Shown here piece after piece: positions 7,777 through 16,301 of a stretch of 64,000 nucleotides of DNA. The position numbers were made by a program, and so were the translations under genes. The stretch covers positions 124,001 to 188,000 of the forward strand of contig NZ_CP017947.1 in assembly GCF_003952665.1 (NCBI RefSeq). The letters are read 5' to 3'. Each line of letters starts with the position of its first letter. Positions within the stretch are counted from its first letter, which is position 1. Origin of the DNA: Bosea sp. Tri-49 (lineage in GTDB: Bacteria; Pseudomonadota; Alphaproteobacteria; Rhizobiales; Beijerinckiaceae). The notes beneath the pieces are model-generated. The model saw only the letters and a list, made by a program, of their open reading frames with translations, had not been told where the DNA came from and made no database searches.

Positions 7777-8460
7777 TCAGATCTGTGCCGGGCGGGGCCC
7801 GACGCGCTCGCCATGGGCGACGCGCTCGGGTGCGTTGTGGACCATGGTGTAGGCGTAGTCGACGCCCATGCCATAGGCGCCGGAATGCTCCTTCACGATC
7901 GCTGTCACGGCGTCATAGGTCTCGCGATGGGCCCAGTCGCGCTGCCATTCGAGCAGGACCTGCTGCCAGGTCACCGGCACGACGCCCGCCTGCACCATGC
8001 GGTCCATGGCGTATTTGTGCGCATCGACAGAGGTGCCGCCGGAGGCGTCCGCGACCATGTAGATCTCGTAGTCGCCTTCCAGCATGGCGCAGAGTGCGAA
8101 GGTGGTGTTGCAGACTTCGGTCCAGAGCCCTGAGACCACGACCTTCTTGCGGCCGTTGGCGGCGAGCGCGTCACGGACGTTCTGGTCGTCCCAGGAGTTC
8201 ATCGAGGTCCGCTCGAGGATCTTGTTTTGCGGGAACACCGCCAGCAGCTCGGGATAGGTGTGGCCTGAGAAGCTCGTGGTCTCGACCGTGGTGATGGTGG
8301 TCGGGACGTTGAAGACCTTCGCTGCCTTGGCCAGGCCGACGACATTGTTCTTCAGGACTTGCCGGTCGATCGACTGCACGCCAAACGCCATCTGCGGCTG
8401 TTGGTCGATGAAGATGAGCTGGCAGTTCTTGGGCGTGAGGACTTGCTGGTACTTCGACAT
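7777..8460 (-). CDS. Isochorismatase-like hydrolase (YcaC type)
   Basis: A cytoplasmic cysteine hydrolase of 227 residues. It shows the family's Asp in LIFIDQQP near residue 19, then TSMNSWDD, and the nucleophile Cys in VSGLWTEVCNTT. The overall pattern is that of YcaC and related hydrolases of unknown substrate found in stress operons. It lies at the 3' end of the minus-strand operon, 142 bases after the porin gene, and is closed by a strong terminator. The gap before it holds a purine-rich leader and could carry its own promoter. Confidence 0.88.
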   Translation of the reverse strand: MSKYQQVLTPKNCQLIFIDQQPQMAFGVQSIDRQVLKNNVVGLAKAAKVFNVPTTITTVETTSFSGHTYPELLAVFPQNKILERTSMNSWDDQNVRDALAANGRKKVVVSGLWTEVCNTTFALCAMLEGDYEIYMVADASGGTSVDAHKYAMDRMVQAGVVPVTWQQVLLEWQRDWAHRETYDAVTAIVKEHSGAYGMGVDYAYTMVHNAPERVAHGERVGPRPAQI

Positions 8461-8602
8461 GATGGTCTCCGGATCGCGATCCGTTGGTCAGCAGCGCCGT
8501 GCCGGCGCCAGGCATCAAGCAGCATTATCGCTGGCAGGATGGTCTTGAGATTGTCGTTCTTCGACGCGGGTTGACGATTCTCGCGGTCATTCCGTCCTCC
8601 CC

Positions 8603-9952
8603 TCAGAAGGCGACCGTTGCCCAGCCGGCGGCATAGGCTCCGGAGACGCCGCCGGCTCTGCGGACGCGCTCGCCGGGCTCATAGGCGACATAGGTTCCCC
8701 CTAGCGTCAGATGCTCGCTCGGATTCCACTCCAGCGTGGTCGAGCGCTGGTGGCCGAGATAGCGGCCGGCGCCGCCTGCCGTGCGCGCCACCGGCGTGAT
8801 CGCCGGGCCGTAATAGGCATCGGCCTTTTCCTGCTTCCAAAGCGGGTTCCAGCCGACCGTTAGCTTGACCTTGGGCAGCAAAGTCAGGGTGAGGTTCGGC
8901 TGGATGTTCATCAGGTTGGCCGGGCCGACAAGATTGGCCTCGGAGAAATAGGGCAGTCGCGGGAAGAGTGGGTTGAAGGTGCCGAGCTTGCCGCCGCTCA
9001 GATCGCGGTCGCCGCTGAAGGCATCGGCGTTGAGGCCGAGGCGCGGCGCGAAAGGCAGCTCCGCAAAGCTGTAGCCGAGCACGGCCGAAACCATCCAGGC
9101 CTGGATGTCGGCGCGCTCGAACCGGCCGAACTGGTAGGCGCCCTCGACATTCCAGTCGAAGCCGCCGGCCTTGCCGAACAACCTTGCGCCGACGGTGTGG
9201 CGATGCTCGTCGGCGGTGCCCTGCGCGAAGCGCGCATTCTCACGGTTCAGGCCGAGATAGTAGAGGTCAGCCTTGAGCGCGGGAACGCCGGGAACGGGGC
9301 TGGTGCCGTAGATGCCCCAGAAGACCTGGGCAGGGTCCGACTTGTCGTCGAACAGCCCCGCCAGCGGCACGACCGGGCGCACCAGGAAAGCGTCGATCCG
9401 GGTGTCGGGCGAGGCGATCCAGGCGGCGCGGACGCCATCGAAGGCGCGCCTGATGTTCGGGCTGTCGCGCACCGAGATCAGCCGCGAGGAGCCGAAGCTC
9501 ATTTCCTGCCGCCCGCCGCGAACCATCAGGCTGCCAGCCGCTGTCGGCAGGTTCAATTCGCCATAGCCTTGCCGCAGGTCGAGCCGGTCGAGCTGCGTTC
9601 CCGGCGGCGTGCCAGCCCAGATCGGCGCCTGTCCGCTGACGATCTCGACGAAGGCGCGCAGGTTAGGGCCGAGCCGCAGATCCGCCGACAGGAAGGAGCG
9701 GACCAACAGGCCGTTATTGTGGTCGGGCGCCGCCAGCCCGAACACGGGATGGCGCGAGAACTCCGGGCGGATGCGGACCTGTCCGCCGAGGCTGAGCGTG
9801 ACGGCGCCGTCAGCCGACAGCGGGATGTCCTTGAGTCGATCGAACGGGTCCTTGTCAGGCGTGTCGCCTGGCTTGTCCGCCTGCGCCGCGGCGATACCCG
9901 CCAGCGCCAGCCAGCACGTTCCGGCCAGCGCTGCCGCGCGCAGCCGCATCAT
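8603..9952 (-). CDS. AlgE-type outer-membrane porin
   Basis: A 449-residue outer-membrane protein with a signal peptide ending at AAAQA. The body is rich in alternating aromatic and polar residues, as in a beta barrel, and the chain ends in Phe (WATVAF), the usual signal for barrel assembly. Motifs such as FGSSRLISVRDSPNIRRAFDG fit the alginate-export (AlgE) porin family, whose members carry anionic sugars or small organic acids. Its start overlaps the MFS stop (ATGA), so uptake or export through both membranes may be linked. Confidence 0.85.
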   Translation of the reverse strand: MMRLRAAALAGTCWLALAGIAAAQADKPGDTPDKDPFDRLKDIPLSADGAVTLSLGGQVRIRPEFSRHPVFGLAAPDHNNGLLVRSFLSADLRLGPNLRAFVEIVSGQAPIWAGTPPGTQLDRLDLRQGYGELNLPTAAGSLMVRGGRQEMSFGSSRLISVRDSPNIRRAFDGVRAAWIASPDTRIDAFLVRPVVPLAGLFDDKSDPAQVFWGIYGTSPVPGVPALKADLYYLGLNRENARFAQGTADEHRHTVGARLFGKAGGFDWNVEGAYQFGRFERADIQAWMVSAVLGYSFAELPFAPRLGLNADAFSGDRDLSGGKLGTFNPLFPRLPYFSEANLVGPANLMNIQPNLTLTLLPKVKLTVGWNPLWKQEKADAYYGPAITPVARTAGGAGRYLGHQRSTTLEWNPSEHLTLGGTYVAYEPGERVRRAGGVSGAYAAGWATVAF

Positions 9953-11583
9953 GGCTTGGCCCCGTCGCCGGACGGAACCGGATGAGGATGCAGCGGATCG
10001 ACATGGAGGAAGTGCCTGACCACCGGCCCTTCTTCCCCGACATGGAAGCGCCTGACCTCGCTCTGCAGGTCAGCATCGGCCTTGGAGACGCGGCGATGCT
10101 GGCGCAGATGCTCGGCCCAGGACGAGACCATGAACCATTCGACCAGCTTGCCGGGATCGGTGGTGTCCTCGGTGACGCCCCAGCCATAGGCGCCGTCACG
10201 GCGGCGCTCGACCGAGAGCGCGTTGATCGCGCGCAGGAAGGCCTCGCGATCGGCCTCCCGGACGTTGTACTCGATCAGGATGAGGACGGGGCCGCGATCA
10301 TTATGGACGGCCGGGCTGGTCAGCGGCTCTGGCCAGTGATTCGAGGGAGCAAGGTCCGCCTCGCCGGCCGGCAGCCTGATCCTATGCATGACGAGGCCGG
10401 CGACCAGCAGCGCGCTCGCGCCGATCAGCAAAGTGCCGCGGATGCCGGCGGCCTCCGCCACCGCGCCCCAGCCGAGGCTGCCGGCGGTCATCGCGCCGTT
10501 GAACACGGTGAGATAAACGGCAAGCGCCCGCCCGCGCACCCAGTTCGGCAGGATCGCCTGGGCGACGCCGTTCAGGGTCGTCAGCGCCACGATCCAGGCC
10601 GCGCCGAGCAGCAGCAGGATGACGAGCGCCAGCCCTTGCGGCGGGCCGAGCGTCAGCGCCGCCATCACCGCGGCGGTGACGACCGCCGAGAGCAGCAGCA
10701 GCCCGTCGGCATCGAGATGGGCGCGCAGGCGCGGCAGCAATACGGCGCCGCCGATCGCGCCGGCGCCGACCGCCCCTAACAGGACGCCGTAGAAGCTGGC
10801 GCCGCCGCCGAGCAGATTGCGTGCAACCAGCGGTAGCAGCGCCCAGACGGCACTGGCGCAGGCGAAGAAGATCGCGGCGCGCAGCAGCACGACATGCAGT
10901 TCGCGGCTGGCCTTGGCGTAGCGCAGGCCGGCCCGGAAGGCGCCAGCGAAGCGCTCGCTGAGCGCATCGTCAGCGCCCTGCGGCCGCCGCCACCAGAGCA
11001 GCGCGCCGATGACGATGACATAGCTCAAGACGTCGGCGCCATAGGTGAAACCGGCACCGAAGGCGGCGAGGATCAACCCGCCCAGCGCCGGGCCGATGGC
11101 GCGCGAAATGTTGATGCCGAGCGAGTTGAGCGCGACGGCGTTCTTCAGATCAGCCTTGCCCACCAGCTCGGGCACGATCGCCTGCCAGGTCGGCGCCATC
11201 AACGCGGCGCCGACGCCGCCGAGGAAGGTGAGGCCGACGAGCGCCGGGACGCTGAGCTGGCCGAGGCTCGCCAGCGCCATCAGCGCGAGGCTGACGCAGG
11301 CGAGCAGGAGCTGGATGGCGATCAGGAATTTGCGGCGGTCGAGAATGTCCGAGAGCACGCCGGCAGGGATCGCCAGCAGGAAGATCGGCAGCGTCGCGGC
11401 CGCCTGGACCAACGCCACCGCGGCGGGCGCGCCCGAGAGGTCCGTCACCAGCCAGGCGCTGGCGACGTCGCGCATGAAGGAGCCGATATTGCCGGTGATC
11501 GTCGCCGCCCAGAGCACGGCGAAGACCTTTTGGCGCAGCGGCGCGAAACTCGAACTGGGCGGGTGCGACGCAGCCTCGCTCAT
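9949..11583 (-). CDS. MFS_3-family transporter with C-terminal monooxygenase-like domain
   Basis: A 544-residue inner-membrane protein. Residues 1 to about 410 form a 12-helix MFS transporter of the EntS/MFS_3 type. A hydrophilic tail (about 430-544) resembles the ferredoxin-like antibiotic biosynthesis monooxygenase fold (VLILIEYNVREADREAFLRA, then EWFMVSSWAEHLRQH). I know this architecture from other proteobacteria. The tail could bind or modify the exported compound or simply dimerise the pump. The gene overlaps DoxX at the 5' end and the porin at the 3' end by four bases each, which points to tight co-expression. Confidence 0.9.
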   Translation of the reverse strand: MSEAASHPPSSSFAPLRQKVFAVLWAATITGNIGSFMRDVASAWLVTDLSGAPAAVALVQAAATLPIFLLAIPAGVLSDILDRRKFLIAIQLLLACVSLALMALASLGQLSVPALVGLTFLGGVGAALMAPTWQAIVPELVGKADLKNAVALNSLGINISRAIGPALGGLILAAFGAGFTYGADVLSYVIVIGALLWWRRPQGADDALSERFAGAFRAGLRYAKASRELHVVLLRAAIFFACASAVWALLPLVARNLLGGGASFYGVLLGAVGAGAIGGAVLLPRLRAHLDADGLLLLSAVVTAAVMAALTLGPPQGLALVILLLLGAAWIVALTTLNGVAQAILPNWVRGRALAVYLTVFNGAMTAGSLGWGAVAEAAGIRGTLLIGASALLVAGLVMHRIRLPAGEADLAPSNHWPEPLTSPAVHNDRGPVLILIEYNVREADREAFLRAINALSVERRRDGAYGWGVTEDTTDPGKLVEWFMVSSWAEHLRQHRRVSKADADLQSEVRRFHVGEEGPVVRHFLHVDPLHPHPVPSGDGAKP

Positions 11584-11999
11584 CGTTCCGTCTCCTTCGT
11601 TCGGGCGAGATCGTCGAGCGCGACCAAGATGAACCCGCCGATCAGGCCGAGATGCTCGAAGAAGCCGTTCATCGCCATCATCCGCCCTTGCCCGACCGGC
11701 AGCTCCCAGAAGCGGACGGCGATGAAGGTCGCGACCAAAGTGAAGCCGGCGAGCGCAAGCGCGGCGAGCCAGCGCCAGCGGCCGGTCAGGATCATGGCGG
11801 TCGCCACGAGCTCGAAACCGATCACCCCGACCGCGAAGAGCGGCGCCGGTGTCAGGCCGAAATGACTCATCTCGGCGAGCGCGCCCTGAAAATCGAGGAT
11901 CTTGGTCACCGGCCCCTGGATATAGGCGGCGCAGAGCAGGAGCAGCGCGAACCAGCGCAATGCACCGACGATCGGTCCGGATGAATTGTTCCCGGCCAT
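11580..11999 (-). CDS. DoxX-family membrane protein
   Basis: A four-helix membrane protein of 139 residues. It begins with a helix carrying ALRWFALLLLCAAYIQGPVTKI and has the late GFFEHLGLIGGFILVAL helix typical of DoxX/DoxD-like proteins. I placed the start at 11999, one base after the stop of the amidohydrolase; the frame is open further upstream but only inside that gene. DoxX proteins are linked to quinone or thiol redox chemistry at the membrane. Here it sits between a Tat-exported amidohydrolase and an MFS pump. The function is not known. Confidence 0.88.
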   Translation of the reverse strand: MAGNNSSGPIVGALRWFALLLLCAAYIQGPVTKILDFQGALAEMSHFGLTPAPLFAVGVIGFELVATAMILTGRWRWLAALALAGFTLVATFIAVRFWELPVGQGRMMAMNGFFEHLGLIGGFILVALDDLARTKETER

Positions 12000-12000
12000 G

Positions 12001-13977
12001 TCACACCGCCCAGCAGGCGCAGCCGAGCGCGCCCCAGAAGCTCCTGAGGTCGGCGACCGGCAATTTGCTCGACCAGGCTCCGGCATGGTCGTGGCCGTGG
12101 ACGCCGCAGGAGCTGGCGCAACCACAATTGGTCAGCGCGGCGCGGCGCAGCGAATTCTTGCCGGCTCTATCAGGCTCGCCCCAGGCGCCATAGCCCTTGA
12201 AGGTCCGCACCGGCGACCAGTCGGGCATCGCCGGTGGCGGGGCGCTCTCGTCGACGCTGGCGAAGTCCCTGGCACCATAGACGATCCTGCCGCCGACGAC
12301 GGTGAGGTCGGCAGTGATGAACGAGATCTCGTCCTCCGGACAGGCGAAGAAGTCGCGATCGGGCACGATCAGGTCGGCAAACTGGCCGACCGCGATCTGG
12401 CCCTTCTTGCCCTCCTCGTTGGAGAACCAGGTGACCTTCTCGGTCAGCATGCGCAGCGCCGTCTCGCGGTCGAGGCAGTTGCGCTGCGGTGTGAGGCGCA
12501 GGCCTCCGACCGTCTTGCCGGTGACCATCCAGGCGAGCGAGACCCAGGGGTTGTAGGAGGCGACGCGGGTGGCGTCGGTGCCGGCCGAGGTCTTGACGCC
12601 CTTTTCCAGCAGTCGCGCCACCGGCGGCGTCGCCTCGGCAGCCGCCGCGCCATAGCGCTCGACGAAATACTCGCCCTGATAGGCCATGCGGTGTTGCACC
12701 GCGACGCCGCCGCCGAGCGCGGCGATGCGGTCGATCGAGCGCTCCGAAATCGTCTCGGCATGGTCGAAGAACCAGTTCAGGCCCTTCAGGGGCACGTCCT
12801 TGTCGACCTTCTCGAAGACGTCCAGCGCCCGCGAGATCGTCTCGTCATAGGTTGCGTGCATCCGCCAGGGCCAGCGGTTCTCGGCGAGGACGCGCACGAC
12901 CCCCTCGAGATCGCCCTCCATCTCCGGGGGCATGTCGGGCCGCGGCTCGCGGAAATCCTCGAAATCGGCGGCGGAGAAGACCAGCATCTCGCCGGCGCCG
13001 TTATGGCGGAAATAATCGCTGCCCTGCTTGTACTTGGAGGTCTTCGTCCAGTTGAGGAAGTCGTCCTTCTCCTGCTTCGGCTTCTGCGTGAACAGGTTGT
13101 AGGCGAGGCGGATGGTCATCTGCCCGTCATCGGCGAGCTTCTGGATGACGGCGTAATCATCAGGATAGTTCTGGTAGCCGCCGCCGGCATCGATCGCGCC
13201 GGTGACGCCGAGCCGGTTGAGCTCGCGCATGAAATGGCGGGTCGAATTGATCTGATAGTCGAGCGGGAGCTTCGGCCCCTTCGCCAATGTCGCATAGAGG
13301 ATGTTGGCGTTCGGCCTGGCGAGCAGCAGCCCGGTCGGGTTGCCGTTGGCGTCACGGGTGATCTCGCCGCCCGGCGGCTGCGGCGTGTCCTTGGTATAGC
13401 CCACCGCCCGCAGCGCAGCGCCGTTGAGCAAGGCGCGATCATAGAGATGCAGGATGAAGACCGGCGTGTCGGGAGCGACCGCGTTGAGCTCCGCGATCGT
13501 CGGCAGGCGCTTCTCGGCGAACTGATGCTCGGTGAAGCCGCCGACGACGCGCACCCATTGTGGCGGCGGCGTCACCGCGACCTGGCGCTTGAGCATGGTC
13601 ATCGCATCGGCGAGCGAGCGCACCCCGTCCCAGCGCAGCTCCATGTTGAAGTTGAGGCCGCCGCGGATGATGTGCAGGTGGTTGTCGATCAGGCCGGGCA
13701 GCGCGCTGCGGCCCTTGAGGTCGATCACCTTCGTGTTCGGCCCGGCATGGGCCATCACCTCGGCCTCGCTGCCGACGGCGAGGAAGGTGCCGTCCTTGAC
13801 CGCGACCGCGCTGGCGCCCGGGTTGCTGCGGTCGAGCGTCGTGAAACGACCGTTGCTGAAAATCAGATCCGCGATCATCGCTGGTGTTCCGCTTGGCTGG
13901 GGCTGCCCCTGGGCCAGGGCTGAGGAGGCAAGGCCGGGCAAGGCCAGGCCGCCTAGGATCGTACGCCGTGTCGGCAT
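12001..13977 (-). CDS. YtcJ-type (Amidohydro_3) amidohydrolase, exported, with Cys/His-rich tail
   Basis: A 658-residue metal-dependent hydrolase. The N-terminus MPTRRTILGGLALPG looks like a Tat signal. GLIDNHLHIIRGG supplies the first metal-binding HxH, HATYDE and FFDHAE follow in the barrel, and AGTDATR supplies the late Asp. After the barrel, about 70 residues carry CGCASSCGVHGHDHAG and end in GALGCACWAV, a Cys/His-rich tail that could bind a metal or cofactor. The start codon overlaps the XapX stop (TGATG). YtcJ relatives act on amide or carbamate bonds; the substrate here is unknown. Confidence 0.88.
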   Translation of the reverse strand: MPTRRTILGGLALPGLASSALAQGQPQPSGTPAMIADLIFSNGRFTTLDRSNPGASAVAVKDGTFLAVGSEAEVMAHAGPNTKVIDLKGRSALPGLIDNHLHIIRGGLNFNMELRWDGVRSLADAMTMLKRQVAVTPPPQWVRVVGGFTEHQFAEKRLPTIAELNAVAPDTPVFILHLYDRALLNGAALRAVGYTKDTPQPPGGEITRDANGNPTGLLLARPNANILYATLAKGPKLPLDYQINSTRHFMRELNRLGVTGAIDAGGGYQNYPDDYAVIQKLADDGQMTIRLAYNLFTQKPKQEKDDFLNWTKTSKYKQGSDYFRHNGAGEMLVFSAADFEDFREPRPDMPPEMEGDLEGVVRVLAENRWPWRMHATYDETISRALDVFEKVDKDVPLKGLNWFFDHAETISERSIDRIAALGGGVAVQHRMAYQGEYFVERYGAAAAEATPPVARLLEKGVKTSAGTDATRVASYNPWVSLAWMVTGKTVGGLRLTPQRNCLDRETALRMLTEKVTWFSNEEGKKGQIAVGQFADLIVPDRDFFACPEDEISFITADLTVVGGRIVYGARDFASVDESAPPPAMPDWSPVRTFKGYGAWGEPDRAGKNSLRRAALTNCGCASSCGVHGHDHAGAWSSKLPVADLRSFWGALGCACWAV

Positions 13978-14258
13978 CAGCTGCGCTCCCTTTCCGTATC
14001 CGTGTTCGCCTCGACCAGCGGCTTGCCGCCGCGGGGCAGATGGCCGAAGACATGCGGCTTGACGTGGTGTTCCCAGGACTGCTTCGTCGGCTCCTTCGCC
14101 CAGATGGCGCGCAGGAGCGGCGGCAACTGTTCACCGATCAGGATACCGAGCAGCCCGATCAGCGCTACGATCGGCGGCGCCGGCGAGCGCACGCTGATCA
14201 GGCTGTAGATGATGCCGACCAGGAGGCCGGCGCCGAGCGACATCAGGTAGAGTTTCAT
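13977..14258 (-). CDS. XapX-domain small membrane protein
   Basis: A 93-residue protein with two hydrophobic helices. The hairpin SLGAGLLVGIIYSLISVRSPAPP and the following IVALIGLLGILIGEQ match the XapX domain, a short membrane domain of unknown role. A polar C-terminal stretch follows. I chose the ATG at 14258 over one at 14279 because a GGAAC box lies just ahead. XapX genes often sit beside YtcJ-type amidohydrolases, as here, so the two may form one functional unit. Confidence 0.85.
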   Translation of the reverse strand: MKLYLMSLGAGLLVGIIYSLISVRSPAPPIVALIGLLGILIGEQLPPLLRAIWAKEPTKQSWEHHVKPHVFGHLPRGGKPLVEANTDTERERS

Positions 14259-14318
14259 CGTTGTTCCGCTGCTCCCCATAGGGGGCGGCAGTCCGCCGGG
14301 CCGCCGCCGCAGGATTCG

Positions 14319-15155
14319 TCAGCCGCGCACGAAGGCGAGCAGATCGGCGTTGAGGACCTCAGCGTTCACAGTTAGCATGCCGTGGCCGTAGCCGGGATAG
14401 GTCTTCAGCGTGCCGTTGCGCAGCAGCTTGATTGCCGCATGGGCCGATGTGCCGATCGGCACTATTTGATCGTCCTCGCCATGAAGCACCAGCGTCGGGA
14501 TGCCGATGGCCTTGAGATCCTCGGTCTGGTCAGTCTCGGAAAAGGCCTTGATGCCATCGTAATGGGCCTTGGCGCTGCCCATCATGCCCTGCCGCCACCA
14601 GTTCTGAACAACGCCGGGAAGGAGCGTCGCGCCGTCGCGGTTGAAACCGTAGAATGGCCCCGCGGGAACATCGAGGAAAAACTGCGCCCGGTTCCCGGCC
14701 GTCGCCTTGCGGAAGCCGTCGAAAACCTCGAGCGGCAGACCGTCGGGATTGGCCGCGGTCTTCAGCATCAGCGGCGGCACTGCGCTCACCAGGACGGCCT
14801 TGGCGACCCGTCCGGCCGGCTCGCCGTGCCGGGCGACATAGCGCGCGACCTCGCCGCCCCCCGTCGAATGGCCGATATGCACGGCGTTGCGCAGGTCGAG
14901 GGCCTCGACCACGGCGAAGGCATCCGCCGCGTAGTGATCCATGTCATGGCCGTCCCCGACCTGGGCCGAGCGTCCATGTCCGCGCCGGTCATGGGCGACG
15001 ACGCGATAGCCGTGAGCGAGGAAAAACAGGATTTGCGCATCCCAATCGTCCGACGACAGCGGCCAGCCATGATGGAAAACGATCGGCTGGGCCTGCTTCG
15101 GTCCGAGGTCCTTGTAGAAGATATCGACCCCGTCCAGCGTGGTGACGAATGCCAT
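14319..15155 (-). CDS. Alpha/beta hydrolase (non-haem chloroperoxidase/arylesterase-like)
   Basis: A soluble enzyme of 278 residues. It has the oxyanion segment FHHGWPLSSDDW, the nucleophile elbow GHSTGGG (Ser), the acid Asp in LVLHGEDDQIVP and the His in GYGHGM near the C-terminus. This set is typical of cofactor-free haloperoxidases and arylesterases with perhydrolase side activity. It is the first gene of the minus-strand operon and faces an HxlR-type regulator across 226 bases, which should control it. The physiological substrate is unknown. Confidence 0.9.
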   Translation of the reverse strand: MAFVTTLDGVDIFYKDLGPKQAQPIVFHHGWPLSSDDWDAQILFFLAHGYRVVAHDRRGHGRSAQVGDGHDMDHYAADAFAVVEALDLRNAVHIGHSTGGGEVARYVARHGEPAGRVAKAVLVSAVPPLMLKTAANPDGLPLEVFDGFRKATAGNRAQFFLDVPAGPFYGFNRDGATLLPGVVQNWWRQGMMGSAKAHYDGIKAFSETDQTEDLKAIGIPTLVLHGEDDQIVPIGTSAHAAIKLLRNGTLKTYPGYGHGMLTVNAEVLNADLLAFVRG

Positions 15156-15381
15156 TTGAGTGATCCTTTGCTTTTAATGACGAGCGGCGCACGATTGAGG
15201 CCGCACCCGACAGGGATTTTGCGGGTTCTGGAAAGGCCTGGAGGCTGCTACGAACTGCCAGACGTCCGACAGATCGCATGGCTCCAGCATCGATCGAATG
15301 CCCTCGGCAATCTCGCTCATCGCCAGTGTCAATAGGACGAGAGCAAGACGAAGGCCATTAGTTACCTGAAGGATACCAGTC

Positions 15382-15726
15382 ATGAGTGCTCATGCTGATG
15401 AAGAGGCGCTTCATATCGACAGCGGACACTGCGCTGCCGACGGTTTCCTCAAGTTCTTCTCACAGGAGTGGATGAGCCATATCGTGTTTTCACTGGCACG
15501 CCAGGGCCCTTTGCGCTTCGGGGCCCTGCGGCGGCAGCTTCCACCCAAGATCTCGGCCCGCGTTCTGTCCGCCCGCTTGAAGTCCCTGGAGGCGGCCGGC
15601 TATGTCGAACGCCGCGATCTCAGCGGACGCGTGCTGCATGTCGAATACTCTCTCACCGCCTCGGGGCGCGCGGTCGACGCAGCACTTTCGGGCAGTGAAA
15701 ACCTGCTGGCCCGCGACGCGCGCTGA
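15382..15726 (+). CDS. HxlR-family transcriptional regulator
   Basis: A 114-residue winged-helix protein. The span FFSQEWMSHIVFSLARQGPLRF and ISARVLSARLKSLEAAGYVERR are the HxlR helices and wing. A cysteine near residue 17 (GHCAAD) could be a redox switch, as in HypR and YodB of this family. It is divergent from the seven-gene minus-strand operon. The short dyad TTACC-TGAA-GGATA directly ahead of its start codon overlaps the ribosome site and may be its operator. It likely senses electrophiles or oxidants. Confidence 0.9.
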   Translation: MSAHADEEALHIDSGHCAADGFLKFFSQEWMSHIVFSLARQGPLRFGALRRQLPPKISARVLSARLKSLEAAGYVERRDLSGRVLHVEYSLTASGRAVDAALSGSENLLARDAR

Positions 15727-15756
15727 AACTGCGCACCGGCGAGCCTGCCGTCTTGA

Positions 15757-16008
15757 TCAATCGTCTCAGACCCTTGGCATGTCTTCACGGCGGATTATGC
15801 CACGGCCGAGGTCGCGAGGCTCGAACTGTTCAGCGACGGGTATTTCGCAGAGCCGGAGGCCTTTGGCGTGGCGGCGTGGGAGGCCAGTTTCGCCGAGGTG
15901 GAGCGGCTCGACCCTGACAAGATCGGCCCCTATGCCAGTGTGAAGGGCTCGGGTCCCTACGGTTGGACCGACGACCGCACCTATCTCGGAATCGCGTTCG
16001 ATCGCTGA
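15757..16008 (+). pseudogene. Coding-like remnant without start codon
   Basis: Between a TGA at 15754 and a TGA at 16006 lies an open frame of 83 codons with strong third-position G/C and a protein-like composition (FTADYATAEVARLELFSDGY in the first part, GPYGWTDDRTYLGIAFDR at the end), but no usable start codon. It looks like the 3' part of a gene that lost its beginning. I do not recognise the family. A dispersed repeat follows at 16065. Confidence 0.4.
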
Positions 16009-16064
16009 GTGATTTCGAGGCCACCCGGACCGTAGGCATGCGGCGCCAAGCTGAGCTACACGCC

Positions 16065-16110
16065 AGGTCCGCTTCTGGGCGGACCACCCGCGTCCGCAAC
16101 TGGCGCTACG
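16065..16110. repeat. Dispersed GTCCGC repeat, copy 2
   Basis: The best-kept copy of half A: GGTCCGC and GCGGACC pair perfectly around a six-base loop. Half B follows as GCGTCCGCAACTGGCGC. The copy lies between the coding remnant and the ABC transporter promoter region. Confidence 0.6.
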
Positions 16111-16301
16111 CCGCCGCGGACTTTGGCTGAAGGCACCTCCGGCTTCGTGAGGCTCCTGATCTCGGTGTCCGCGAAACCGGCAGCAGGCCGAGCCCGCGAG
16201 CTGTTCGGACAAGCCGAGCCAAGCTCTATCTGGAAATGTCAGTTTAACCTGAACGTCACCAGCACTGCCGCATAGCACCCCAGTATGATGGGAGCGGTCG
16301 A

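Noticed and set aside
11986-13923. Open frame of 645 codons on the plus strand opposite the YtcJ-type amidohydrolase
   Set aside because: Mirror of the third-position bias of the real gene; no recognisable protein motif and no ribosome site.
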